Notes under the pieces: model-generated
Databases searched by the model: none
What the model saw: the letters and a program-made list of their open reading frames with translations, nothing else
What the model was told of the DNA's origin: nothing
Made by a program: the position numbers and the translations under genes
Source of the DNA: Candidatus Cloacimonas sp. SDB
GTDB lineage: Bacteria > Cloacimonadota > Cloacimonadia > Cloacimonadales > TCS61
Direction of reading: 5' to 3'
Length of the DNA: 5,860 bases
Assembly: GCA_001412425.1 (NCBI GenBank)
Contig: LKUH01000520.1
Coordinates: 1 to 5,860 of the forward strand
Part shown: in pieces, positions 1 to 5,546 of the stretch
Layout: every line of letters begins with the position of its first letter
Position numbering within the stretch: the stretch's first letter is position 1

Positions 1-28
1 AAACAAAATTAAAATTCTTTTTTAGAGC

Positions 29-50
29 AATCCCGATTGCTATCGGGATT
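29..50. repeat. Short perfect palindrome (REP-like hairpin)
   Basis: The arms AATCCCGAT (29-37) and ATCGGGATT (42-50) are perfectly complementary around the 4-base loop TGCT. Near-identical CCCGAT...ATCGGG palindromes are common between genes in Bacteroidota, so this is probably a dispersed REP-like element or the end of a transcript from a gene left of the window. A T-rich run precedes it rather than follows it on the plus strand, so as a terminator it would fit better for minus-strand transcription. The structure is seen directly; its role is inferred. Confidence 0.6.
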
Positions 51-60
51 AAAGTAAAAC

Positions 61-177
61 ATGCACATCACATAACACGGCATATCTGGTTACGGTTCGC
101 CTCCGGCGAGCCTCCACCCATATTTGCCTCCGCTACGCTACGGCAAACATCAGATATGCCGAAACGTTGTGGTGCAT
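61..177. repeat. attC-like imperfect inverted repeat with internal hairpins
   Basis: The outer arms are ATGCAC (61-66) and GTGCAT (172-177). The inner arms CGGCATATCTG (78-88) and CAGATATGCCG (151-161) match perfectly over 11 bases. Between the arm pairs lie unpaired, partly matching bases (CACATAACA on the left, AAACGTTGTG on the right). The centre holds two more hairpins: GGTTCGCC/GGCGAGCC (94-101 with 105-112, one G-T pair) and TTTGCC/GGCAAA (123-128 with 142-147). Size, nested arms and the CGTT...GTGC right end resemble integron attC sites, but the right core GTTGTGG does not match GTTRRRY. It may instead belong to the palindromic repeat families that surround small genes in Bacteroidota. 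It stands directly upstream of the XRE/membrane-protein pair. Confidence 0.6.
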
Positions 178-292
178 TTTGAAAACCAAAAAAGCCAGAT
201 TACTTCTCATGACAATATTAAATTCCACTCTATTAATAATCAGACAAATACATATAAACAGAAGAAATATTTTCAATTTTAACAAAAAATAA

Positions 293-333
293 TGTACATA
301 ATACTTGACATAGTGTACATAATTATTTACATT
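293..333 (+). promoter_or_regulatory. Candidate promoter with paired TGTACA operator
   Basis: The 10-base sequence TGTACATAAT occurs twice, at 293-302 and 314-323, start to start 21 bases apart, which is two helical turns. Each copy contains the palindrome TGTACA. Between and across them lies a sigma70-like promoter: TTGACA (305-310), a 17-base spacer and TACATT (328-333). A dimeric repressor bound to both copies would cover the -35 region and the spacer. The XRE protein encoded directly downstream is the natural candidate for autoregulation. The repeats and spacing are visible; promoter use and the binding protein are inferred. Confidence 0.45.
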
Positions 334-354
334 TGCATCGTTAATATTATTCTA

Positions 355-570
355 ATGAATATGAAATTATCGAATGATTTGAAAATAATGCGTTTTAATA
401 AAAATCAAATAACGCAAGAAGAATTAGCTAAAAAACTGGAAGTGTCTCGTCAAACAATCAATGCGATTGAAAATGGCAAGTTTAATCCTTCCGTAAAATT
501 AGCACTAATAATGGCAGAATTTTTTGAATGTAATGTTGAAAATATTTTTTACTTAATAAAGGAGGATTAA
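355..570 (+). CDS. Small XRE-family (HTH_3) transcriptional regulator
   Basis: A 71-residue protein that is almost entirely one Cro/C1-type helix-turn-helix domain. Q21-E22-E23-L24-A25 begins helix 2, and the recognition helix lies in VSRQTINAIENGKFNPS (30-46). The hydrophobic C-terminal part ends NVENIFYLIKED. This matches the short stand-alone XRE regulators (about 65-75 residues) that pair with a small membrane protein. I chose the ATG at 355 (M-N-M-K-L). The frame stays open to an ATG at 292, but that extension would be a stretch of Ile/Tyr residues translated from the operator and promoter, so it is unlikely. ATG 361 is the alternative start. The stop lies 2 bases before the next gene, so the two are co-transcribed. 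It probably represses its own operon; the signal it senses is unknown. Confidence 0.85.
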   Translation: MNMKLSNDLKIMRFNKNQITQEELAKKLEVSRQTINAIENGKFNPSVKLALIMAEFFECNVENIFYLIKED

Positions 571-572
571 TC

Positions 573-905
573 ATGAATAAGAGATTTATTTTGGAACTCA
601 CAGTTGGCATTATCTTACTGGTAGCGGTTCTAATTTTCGGACAAAAAGGATTTGCTGCTCTTGCCCTTTTAGCAATTCATCCTTTTATAGGAAAAAAGAA
701 AAAACTTGATGAGCGAGAGAGTCAATTGTTTAATAAAATAGGAAACTATACAGCAGGAATAACTTTATTGGCAAGTGTAGCTACTTTCTATTTTTCTGAT
801 TTAATAATTAACGGACAAGCAATTGGAGAGAATTGGCTATTTTATGTATGTTCTGCTTTTTTAATTTCTCACGGAGGTTCAGGACTAGTAATAATGAGAA
901 GTTAA
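573..905 (+). CDS. Four-helix small inner-membrane protein, partner of the XRE regulator
   Basis: A 110-residue protein of unknown function. Hydrophobic segments lie near residues 7-23, 26-39, 58-75 and 88-108. A charged cytoplasmic loop, KKKKLDERESQ (41-51), separates helices 2 and 3. A DER-type motif after a Lys patch is typical of small membrane proteins encoded beside short XRE regulators (DUF2178-like in layout; family membership not verified). A strong Shine-Dalgarno GGAGGA (561-566) overlaps the end of the regulator gene and sits 6 bases from the ATG, indicating coupled translation. An attC-like repeat starts about 9 bases after the stop. The pair resembles a self-contained two-gene cassette. 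It might act as a membrane sensor or anti-repressor, but nothing in the sequence shows this. Confidence 0.75.
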   Translation: MNKRFILELTVGIILLVAVLIFGQKGFAALALLAIHPFIGKKKKLDERESQLFNKIGNYTAGITLLASVATFYFSDLIINGQAIGENWLFYVCSAFLISHGGSGLVIMRS

Positions 906-913
906 CAAAAAAC

Positions 914-1048
914 GACACCACAACAAAGGCTAAATGCAATAAGGGTTTAGGTGGTTATTCAAATATTCTACCACGCATCATGTTCTGTGTAACTGGACAG
1001 GAAAGTACCACGCAATCGGCTACTATTCTTATACTAACCGTTAGGTGC
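914..1048. repeat. attC-like structure ending in a GTTRRRY core
   Basis: The right end is CTAACCGTTAGGTGC (1034-1048), whose GTTAGGT (1040-1046) fits the integron R' core GTTRRRY exactly. The left end, GACACCACAACAAAGGCTAA (914-933), is an imperfect inverted copy: CACC, AAC and GGCTAA pair with GGTTAG, GTT and GGTG on the right. Inside are a bulged hairpin of TTCTGT with ACAGGAA (982-1001) and two copies of TACCACGCA (969-977 and 1006-1014), either of which could pair with GTGG near 951. A span of about 135 bases is within the range of attC sites. The left arm does not give a clean RYYYAAC box, so this is a candidate, not a proven attC. Confidence 0.5.
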
Positions 1049-1079
1049 AAGGCATAAAAAATAAAAGGCTAAAATTGGT

Positions 1080-1087
1080 TAACTTTG
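1080..1087 (+). promoter_or_regulatory. Possible Bacteroidota -7 box (TAnnTTTG)
   Basis: TAACTTTG matches the Bacteroidota primary-sigma -7 consensus TAnnTTTG and lies 53 bases ahead of the small membrane-protein gene. A convincing TTTG -33 box is not seen at the expected distance, so the call rests on one 8-base match in AT-rich DNA. Confidence 0.25.
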
Positions 1088-1140
1088 GAACTGAAACAAA
1101 TAGTTAAAATTTAAACAATTAAAAAGGAGAAAAAAGGAAA

Positions 1141-1368
1141 ATGAAAAAGAGCAAAATCGGATGGTACGTTATCGGAAGTGCAATCATATGGGGACTTACG
1201 GGGATATTATTATCATTGCAACTAAGAGATACAGATTGTTTTGATAAAATAGGACTAATCTTTGGTTCTGCAACAGGTATTCACTTAATATTAATTTGGG
1301 GTCCATTGGCGGCTCAATTAAAGAAAAAGCAAGAAGAAAACGATGCAGAAGTTGGCAAAAAAGAATAA
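1141..1368 (+). CDS. Small two-helix membrane protein, hypothetical
   Basis: A 75-residue protein with a positively charged start (MKKSK), a first membrane segment at about residues 7-26 (IGWYVIGSAIIWGLTGILL), a short loop with one Cys (RDTDCFDKIG) and a second segment at about 37-58 that ends IWGPLAAQ. The tail is highly charged (KKKQEENDAEVGKKE). The basic N-terminus and charged C-terminus suggest both ends are cytoplasmic. Purine-rich ribosome-binding sequences AAGGAG (1124-1129) and AAGGAAA (1134-1140) precede the ATG. The gene stands alone just downstream of an attC-like repeat, as a cassette gene would, but no second repeat follows it. Similar short membrane proteins with unknown roles are frequent in Bacteroidota accessory regions. 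No function can be assigned. Confidence 0.65.
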   Translation: MKKSKIGWYVIGSAIIWGLTGILLSLQLRDTDCFDKIGLIFGSATGIHLILIWGPLAAQLKKKQEENDAEVGKKE

Positions 1369-1394
1369 TTTAAAATCTATCCGTTTCTTTTTGA

Positions 1395-1790
1395 ATAATA
1401 GAGATAGTAGCATTTAATTTTTCGACAAGTGTTAACCTGTATTATGAGTGGGAAGGTTTCAGCGAAGGTCCTATTGATGAAGCAGTCTCATTTATTGAAT
1501 ATTTAAAAACTGATAACGGTTCAAAAATTACTGACTTTATAAGTTTGATGGTTTTACATAGATATAAATGTGCTTATGAATGTCTATTGTTTGAAGACAG
1601 TAATATTTGGGCAAATGAAATTAAAATTGAAATGGGAAAATATTACAGACTTTGTCTCGGCTCAAAAATGTTATTGATAAAAAATGCTGCAAAGGAACTT
1701 ATGAACAAAGAGTACTTATATATAAGTCCACAGTATATCAAATTTGTACCTCGGGAGCACTCATTAGAAAGTATGGGATTAATTTTTACA
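1395..1790 (+). pseudogene. 5'-truncated hypothetical gene fused to an integrase relic
   Basis: The frame is open from just after a TGA at 1392-1394 and reads like real protein well before any usual start (NLYYEWEGFSEGPIDEAV at about 1434-1487). The first conventional starts are TTG 1545 and ATG 1548, which would cut off this coding-like part, so the true N-terminus is probably missing. The readable product is mostly helical with Cys, Tyr and Leu-rich segments (for example HRYKCAYECLLFE). I do not recognise its family. From about 1791 the same frame continues without a break into integron-integrase sequence, so the original C-terminus is lost as well. The whole 1545-1880 frame should therefore not be annotated as one genuine protein. 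Confidence 0.55.
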
Positions 1791-2133
1791 GCTGAACCCA
1801 TTAAAGAGCATTTGAATAAAGCAAAAGGAATGCTTGAAAAAGATTTGACAAACGGTTTTGGAAAGGTATATTTACATTAAGGAATTGAAAACTAATGCAA
1901 ATTAAGAATGGGGCTGGCAATATGTTTTTTCCTGCTCCAGAGAGATTTCAACTAACCCGAGGTCAGGAGTATAAAGAAGAAATCATTTAAATGATATGGT
2001 TATTCCAAAGGCGGTTAAGCAGGATAATAGAGATGCAGAAATAGCTAGCCATGCAAGCTGTCATACGTTCAGGCTTTCATTTGCCACTCATATTCTTGAC
2101 TCAGGTTACAATATACGAACAATACAGGAATTA
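1791..2133 (+). pseudogene. intI: Decayed integron integrase (IntI) C-terminal remnant
   Basis: Readable pieces line up in order with the C-terminal half of integron tyrosine recombinases. EPIKEHLNKAKGMLEKDL is followed by TNGFGKVYL in frame 3 (to 1874). After a frameshift near 1875-1880, frame 1 gives NAN, a TAA stop (1903-1905), EWGWQYVF (1906-1929), NPRSGV (1954-1971), a second TAA (1972-1974), RRNHL, then IPKAVKQ and SCHTFR-SFATH and SGYNIRTIQEL, ending at 2133. The segment around VYL...NAN-EWGWQYVF is characteristic of IntI and absent from ordinary XerC/XerD. HTFR keeps the catalytic His and Arg, but the next His is Leu (HTFRL for HTFRH). The following LGH box and the catalytic Tyr (MIYTH) are gone, replaced by foreign sequence. 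The enzyme is certainly inactive, and its N-terminal half is missing. Confidence 0.85.
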
Positions 2134-2253
2134 AAGATAGCTGAGAAATTCTGGGATTATCTTGGTGGTAAGGGAGCAGACAATGATTTGATCAACTGTT
2201 TTGAAAGAGCTGGAATTGAAATGAGAAATGAACTTGATAATTATTTTGCATAA
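2134..2253 (+). pseudogene. C-terminal scrap resembling a type II restriction endonuclease
   Basis: Directly after the integrase motif IRTIQEL the frame continues as KIAEKFWDYLGGKGADND and ends GIEMRNELDNYFA. The pattern FWDYLGG-(K/E)-G followed by an acidic helical tail recalls the C-termini of some type II restriction endonucleases (TdeIII-like), from memory and not verified. The join between QEL (to 2133) and KIAEKF is in frame, so positions 1996-2253 look like an 85-residue ORF, but it is a chimera of two broken genes. There is no Shine-Dalgarno ahead of ATG 1996. No matching methyltransferase lies in the window. Identity as a gene tail is fairly secure; the enzyme family is tentative. 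Confidence 0.4.
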
Positions 2254-2346
2254 TTTAACAAATAACAGGCAACATGGCATATGTAATCATGAGAGCAACC
2301 TGTGTTTTTCCATTAATACAACTAAACTTATGTTACAAACTTTTAC

Positions 2347-2351
2347 AGGAG
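2347..2351 (+). promoter_or_regulatory. Shine-Dalgarno AGGAG for the thioredoxin-ApbE gene
   Basis: AGGAG stands 7 bases before ATG 2359 and fixes that start. The 100 bases between the restriction-like scrap and this site must carry the operon promoter, but I see no convincing -10/-35 or TAnnTTTG box there. Confidence 0.6.
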
Positions 2352-2358
2352 TAAGCTT

Positions 2359-3741
2359 ATGGTAAATAAAACGATACTTATAATAGCATTCCTATTCACG
2401 GTATTTCAGATACTTAACGCTCAGGAATGGCTGACTGATTTTGACACAGCGATGAAAAAAGCTGCTGTCGAGAATAAACCCGTAATATTAGTATTCCAGG
2501 GATCCGACTGGTGCACACCCTGTATAAAACTTTCAAAAAATATCTGGAGCTCTGAAGAATTTATCAAATATTCCCAAGAAAATTACATTATGCTGATGGC
2601 AGATTTTCCCCAAAAAAAAGTGAACAAACTTTCAAAAGAACAGCAGGAAAAGAATAATATGCTGTTTGAAAAATACAATGTATTCGGAGCTGTTCCTTTC
2701 GTAGTAATTTTTGATAATAACGGGAAAGTTCTCGGCACAACAGGATACAAGGATTTTTCACCGACAGAATACATCAATCACCTGAATTTATTTATCCCCA
2801 AAATATCTGCTGCAGAAAAAGCATTTCACAGGACGGTTAAACTTATGGGTAGCAGATTTGATATTACTGTAATTTCTGACGATTCCGAAAAAGCTGAAAA
2901 CTACTTAGATTTAGCGATTGGTGAAATATCAAGGATAGAAAAATTGATCTCATCCTGGGACGAAACTTCCGAAACATCAAAGATAAATGAAAATGCCGGT
3001 ATCAAACCTGTTAAAGTTAAGGAGGAATTATTCGAGCTGATCAAGCGTTCCATTGCTATCTCTAAACTGACTGATGGTGCTTTTGACATAAGTTATGCCT
3101 CAATGGATAATATCTGGAAATTTGACGGGAGTATGAAAGAATTACCTTCCGAAGAAGTTGTAAGATCATCAGTAAAACAGGTCGGTTATATCAACATTAT
3201 TCTTGATGAAAATAAGCAGACTGTTTTTTTAGAATTAAAAGGAATGAAGATCGGATTCGGGGGTATAGGTAAAGGTTACGCTGCAGATAAAGCTAAAAAA
3301 CTGCTGATTTCCAAGGGAGTGAAAGCCGGCATTATCAATGCATCGGGTGATATGAACACCTGGGGAAAACAGCCGGATGGTGAAGAGTGGAAGGTCGCGA
3401 TTACAAATCCTTTGAACAAAGATAAGGCGTTCGCTTTGTTGCCAGTCATAAAAGGAGCCGTAGTGACTTCAGGCGATTATGAAAAATTTGTTACTTTTAA
3501 CAATAAAAAATATTCACATATTATAGATCCCCGGACAGGTTATCCTGCGACGGGCATACTTAGTACGACAGTATTCGCATCTTCGGCAGAGCTTGCGGAT
3601 GCTCTTGCAACAGCCGTATTCGTGATGGGTATTGAAACCGGTATTGACAGGATTGATCAAATTCCGGATGTTGAATGCATTATCGTTGATGAAAAAGGAA
3701 ATATTCACAATTCTAAAAATATAAGGATAAATGGGAAATGA
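2359..3741 (+). CDS. apbE: Exported thioredoxin-ApbE fusion: putative FAD:protein FMN transferase
   Basis: A 460-residue periplasmic protein. The signal peptide spans residues 1-21 (MVNKTILII..., cleavage after ILNA). A thioredoxin-like domain (about 23-145) has the active site WCTPC with C52 and C55, and the cis-proline P113 in GAVP. A full ApbE domain (about 155-455) follows, with MGSRFDI (163-169), SETSKINENAG, DGAFDIS, GGIGKGYA (301-308), a TSGDYEKF motif, HIIDPRTG (387-394) and ADALAT with D414 and T418. The D-x3-T spacing matches the Mg-binding residues of characterised ApbE flavin transferases. ApbE attaches FMN from FAD to a Thr or Ser of extracytoplasmic redox proteins; the thioredoxin half probably reduces or isomerises disulfides. 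Stand-alone ApbE is about 330-350 residues; the extra length is the thioredoxin half. The stop overlaps the next start as ATGA. All recognisable catalytic motifs are present. The physiological acceptor is unknown; the lipoprotein encoded next is a candidate. Confidence 0.93.
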   Translation: MVNKTILIIAFLFTVFQILNAQEWLTDFDTAMKKAAVENKPVILVFQGSDWCTPCIKLSKNIWSSEEFIKYSQENYIMLMADFPQKKVNKLSKEQQEKNNMLFEKYNVFGAVPFVVIFDNNGKVLGTTGYKDFSPTEYINHLNLFIPKISAAEKAFHRTVKLMGSRFDITVISDDSEKAENYLDLAIGEISRIEKLISSWDETSETSKINENAGIKPVKVKEELFELIKRSIAISKLTDGAFDISYASMDNIWKFDGSMKELPSEEVVRSSVKQVGYINIILDENKQTVFLELKGMKIGFGGIGKGYAADKAKKLLISKGVKAGIINASGDMNTWGKQPDGEEWKVAITNPLNKDKAFALLPVIKGAVVTSGDYEKFVTFNNKKYSHIIDPRTGYPATGILSTTVFASSAELADALATAVFVMGIETGIDRIDQIPDVECIIVDEKGNIHNSKNIRINGK

Positions 3742-3950
3742 AGATAAAGATATGCATGACGCTCCTTCTTTTAATAATACTGACTTCATGTGCAACTGTC
3801 AAAGGTTATGAAAAAGTAAATTTGAGTGATCCTGATATGGAACTCTCCGACAGGAAAGAAAATAAATTTGAGACATCATTTCAGATCTACCGGGAGGGAG
3901 CATCCGGAGCGAACGGAGGTAAAACCGGAGGCGGATGTGGATGTAATTAA
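3738..3950 (+). CDS. DUF4266 small lipoprotein with C-terminal GGGCGCN
   Basis: A 70-residue protein with a lipoprotein signal: MKIKI, a hydrophobic core and the lipobox LTSC with the lipidated Cys at position 18. The mature part is only about 53 residues: an acidic segment (YEKVNLSDPDMELSDRKEN, 24-42), YREGASGANGG (51-61) and the tail KTGGGCGCN with C67 and C69. The YEK...REGA...GGGCGCN layout is that of the DUF4266 family, which recurs beside DUF3570 and ApbE/thioredoxin genes. It should be anchored in the inner or outer membrane, facing the periplasm or outside. The two terminal cysteines in a flexible Gly tail could form a CxC disulfide handled by the neighbouring thioredoxin, or bind a metal or cofactor; this is inference. 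The start overlaps the ApbE stop (ATGA), and the end overlaps the barrel gene by 14 bases. Confidence 0.88.
   Translation: MKIKICMTLLLLIILTSCATVKGYEKVNLSDPDMELSDRKENKFETSFQIYREGASGANGGKTGGGCGCN
3927..3931 (+). promoter_or_regulatory. Shine-Dalgarno GGAGG inside the DUF4266 gene, for the barrel gene
   Basis: GGAGG lies in the Gly codons of the lipoprotein tail and stands 5 bases before the GTG at 3937. It supports that non-ATG start for the barrel and means ribosomes finishing the lipoprotein are in place to start the barrel, a classic coupling arrangement. Confidence 0.6.
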
Positions 3951-5352
3951 GAAAAATATTTCAATAATAATTATGTTGCTGATCCTGGTCTTCAACTCTG
4001 TTTATTCTCAGGAAAATACCGGGTATAAAACAAGGGTACTCGAAACTGTAGAGATCGAAATCCTCACCAGCTTCTACACTCAGGACGGGAATAATGCTGC
4101 CGTAACCGGGGGAATAGGCACGGAGGAACTTACAGACGCCGCAACATACATAAATATCTCCATCCCGATAAACGAAGACGATATTCTCTCAATTGATGGC
4201 ACTGTCTCCGCATATTCTTCGGCATCATCGAGCAATCTGAACCCTTTTACCAGTGCCTCAACATCGGATACTGTTACAGGCAGCCCGTGGGTGGAATCTT
4301 CAGGTGCCTCAAGAAAAGATGTATGGACCAATGCTAATGTGGCATATAGTCACTCTTCGGATGACAGGAACAATATTACGGGCATAAATATAAGCTACGC
4401 CAATGAATATGATTATTCTTCTTTAGGTTTCGGAGGTAATTTTGCGCAACTTTTCAACAATAAGAATACTGAAATTGGTATTAGAGCGAACGTGTTCCTT
4501 GATAATTGGAGACCGGTATATCCAACCGAAATTATCAGTTACTTAAATGAGGGTGGTGATCTTAACGAAGGTTTCTTTGCAGATGTGGATATTCTTAACA
4601 GTAACGGGGAAGAAGTTGACTACACCGGTCCGGATATATGGAGCCCTGTAAGCAATACTTTAGTTGAAGATAACACCCGGAACACTTATTCCTTTTCGGT
4701 CATTTTTTCTCAGATACTGACACCCGATACTCAGGTTTCACTATTCTCAGATCTTGTGATCCAGACCGGATGGTTATCAAATCCGATGCAGAGGGTTTAT
4801 TTTTCTGACAGGGACAATTATTTTATAGGAAATCCTGCCAGTATTCCGTATTACACCTCCCAAGATAATACAAATGTTTTTCAGCTTGCCGATGATATTG
4901 AAAGACTGCCTGACAGCAGGATAAAAACACCAGTCGGCCTCAGGTTGAATTATTATATAAATGAGTATTTTGTGTTGAGAAATTACTACAGGTACTATTT
5001 TGATGATTGGGACATTAAGTCTCATACCGCAGAAATGGAGATCCCGATCAAAATTTCTGACAAATTCACGTTATATCCATCCTACAGATATTATACACAG
5101 ACAGCCTCAAAATACTTTGCTCCCTATGAAAAGCATTTATCTGCAGAAGAATTTTATACATCTGACTATGATCTTTCAGAGTTCAGTGCTTCACAGTTCG
5201 GTTTCGGTATAAAATATATCGATATTCTCACAGGTCTACTCATTTGGAAATTCGGATTAAAGAGTGTTAGTCTGGATTACAGTTATTATAACAGAGATAC
5301 GGGGCTGAAATCACATATTGTTACATTCGGATTAAAATTCCTTGTTTTTTAA
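3937..5352 (+). CDS. DUF3570 outer-membrane beta-barrel protein
   Basis: A 471-residue protein starting at GTG 3937. This start gives a proper signal peptide (MDVIKKNIS followed by a hydrophobic core, cleavage after VYS at residue 24). The longer frame from 3826 would put the signal sequence internally and read through the lipoprotein gene. ATG 3973 would lose the basic N-region. The mature protein opens with a strand (VEIEILTSFYTQDGNN), has a Ser/Thr-rich stretch (about 91-128) ending SGASRKD, then alternating aromatic/polar strands to the last residue Phe, the usual C-terminal signal of outer-membrane barrels. Family marks are the VTGGIGTE segment, RNYYRYYFDDW followed by SHTAEMEIPI, PSYRYYTQTASKYF and FYTSDYDLSEF. 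DUF3570 proteins have no established function. Its place after a Cys-tailed lipoprotein and a flavin transferase suggests a surface or pore component of a redox or metal-handling system. Confidence 0.9.
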   Translation: MDVIKKNISIIIMLLILVFNSVYSQENTGYKTRVLETVEIEILTSFYTQDGNNAAVTGGIGTEELTDAATYINISIPINEDDILSIDGTVSAYSSASSSNLNPFTSASTSDTVTGSPWVESSGASRKDVWTNANVAYSHSSDDRNNITGINISYANEYDYSSLGFGGNFAQLFNNKNTEIGIRANVFLDNWRPVYPTEIISYLNEGGDLNEGFFADVDILNSNGEEVDYTGPDIWSPVSNTLVEDNTRNTYSFSVIFSQILTPDTQVSLFSDLVIQTGWLSNPMQRVYFSDRDNYFIGNPASIPYYTSQDNTNVFQLADDIERLPDSRIKTPVGLRLNYYINEYFVLRNYYRYYFDDWDIKSHTAEMEIPIKISDKFTLYPSYRYYTQTASKYFAPYEKHLSAEEFYTSDYDLSEFSASQFGFGIKYIDILTGLLIWKFGLKSVSLDYSYYNRDTGLKSHIVTFGLKFLVF

Positions 5353-5546
5353 TCAAATACTTTGTAGTGAAATCACTTATATTGTATAGCCCCAATAGAT
5401 GATCCGTCGGGAATATTCTTTTGTTCGCAAAAAGAAAGGAAACAATTCGATAAAATGTGATTTTAGGTCTACTGGATAAAAGTTTGTTGCTAAAACATAA
5501 CCTGAGTATAAACGGATAAATTATTTAAGTACACAACTTAATTTAG
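5353..5546. other. Noncoding spacer after the operon
   Basis: There is no coding-like frame, RNA gene or strong repeat here. An operon terminator is expected, but the only near-palindrome, AGTGA-AA-TCACT (5366-5377), has a two-base loop and no adjoining T-tract, so no terminator is called. Confidence 0.5.

Noticed and set aside
292..354. N-terminal extension of the XRE regulator from ATG 292
   Set aside because: It would translate the promoter and the repeated TGTACATAAT sites into an Ile/Tyr-rich stretch not seen in this family; ATG 355 gives a normal 71-residue protein.
833..1057. Plus-strand frame of 74 codons
   Set aside because: It overlaps the end of the membrane-protein gene and runs through the attC-like repeat; composition is not protein-like and there is no ribosome-binding site.
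1545..1880. Intact 111-residue hypothetical protein
   Set aside because: Protein-like sequence extends well upstream of its start, and its last 27 or so residues are integron integrase, so it is a join of fragments.
1996..2253. Intact 85-residue recombinase-like protein
   Set aside because: Integrase sequence continues upstream through stop codons, and the C-terminus belongs to an unrelated gene; no Tyr nucleophile remains.
2267..2309. Distant ACAGG/CCTGT arms as a terminator before the operon
   Set aside because: Only five bases pair across more than 25 bases, so this is likely chance despite the T-run after it.
2583..3795. Minus-strand frames opposite the ApbE gene
   Set aside because: They are shadows of a strongly coding plus-strand gene with clear domain motifs; no family resemblance or start signals.
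3826..3936. Longer start for the DUF3570 barrel
   Set aside because: It lies wholly inside the lipoprotein gene in another frame and would bury the signal peptide inside the protein.
4080..5212. Other frames within the barrel gene on both strands
   Set aside because: They lie inside the DUF3570 gene and show no domain-like sequence.
5366..5377. Terminator hairpin after the operon (AGTGA/TCACT)
   Set aside because: The loop is only two bases (or the stem only four), and no T-run follows.
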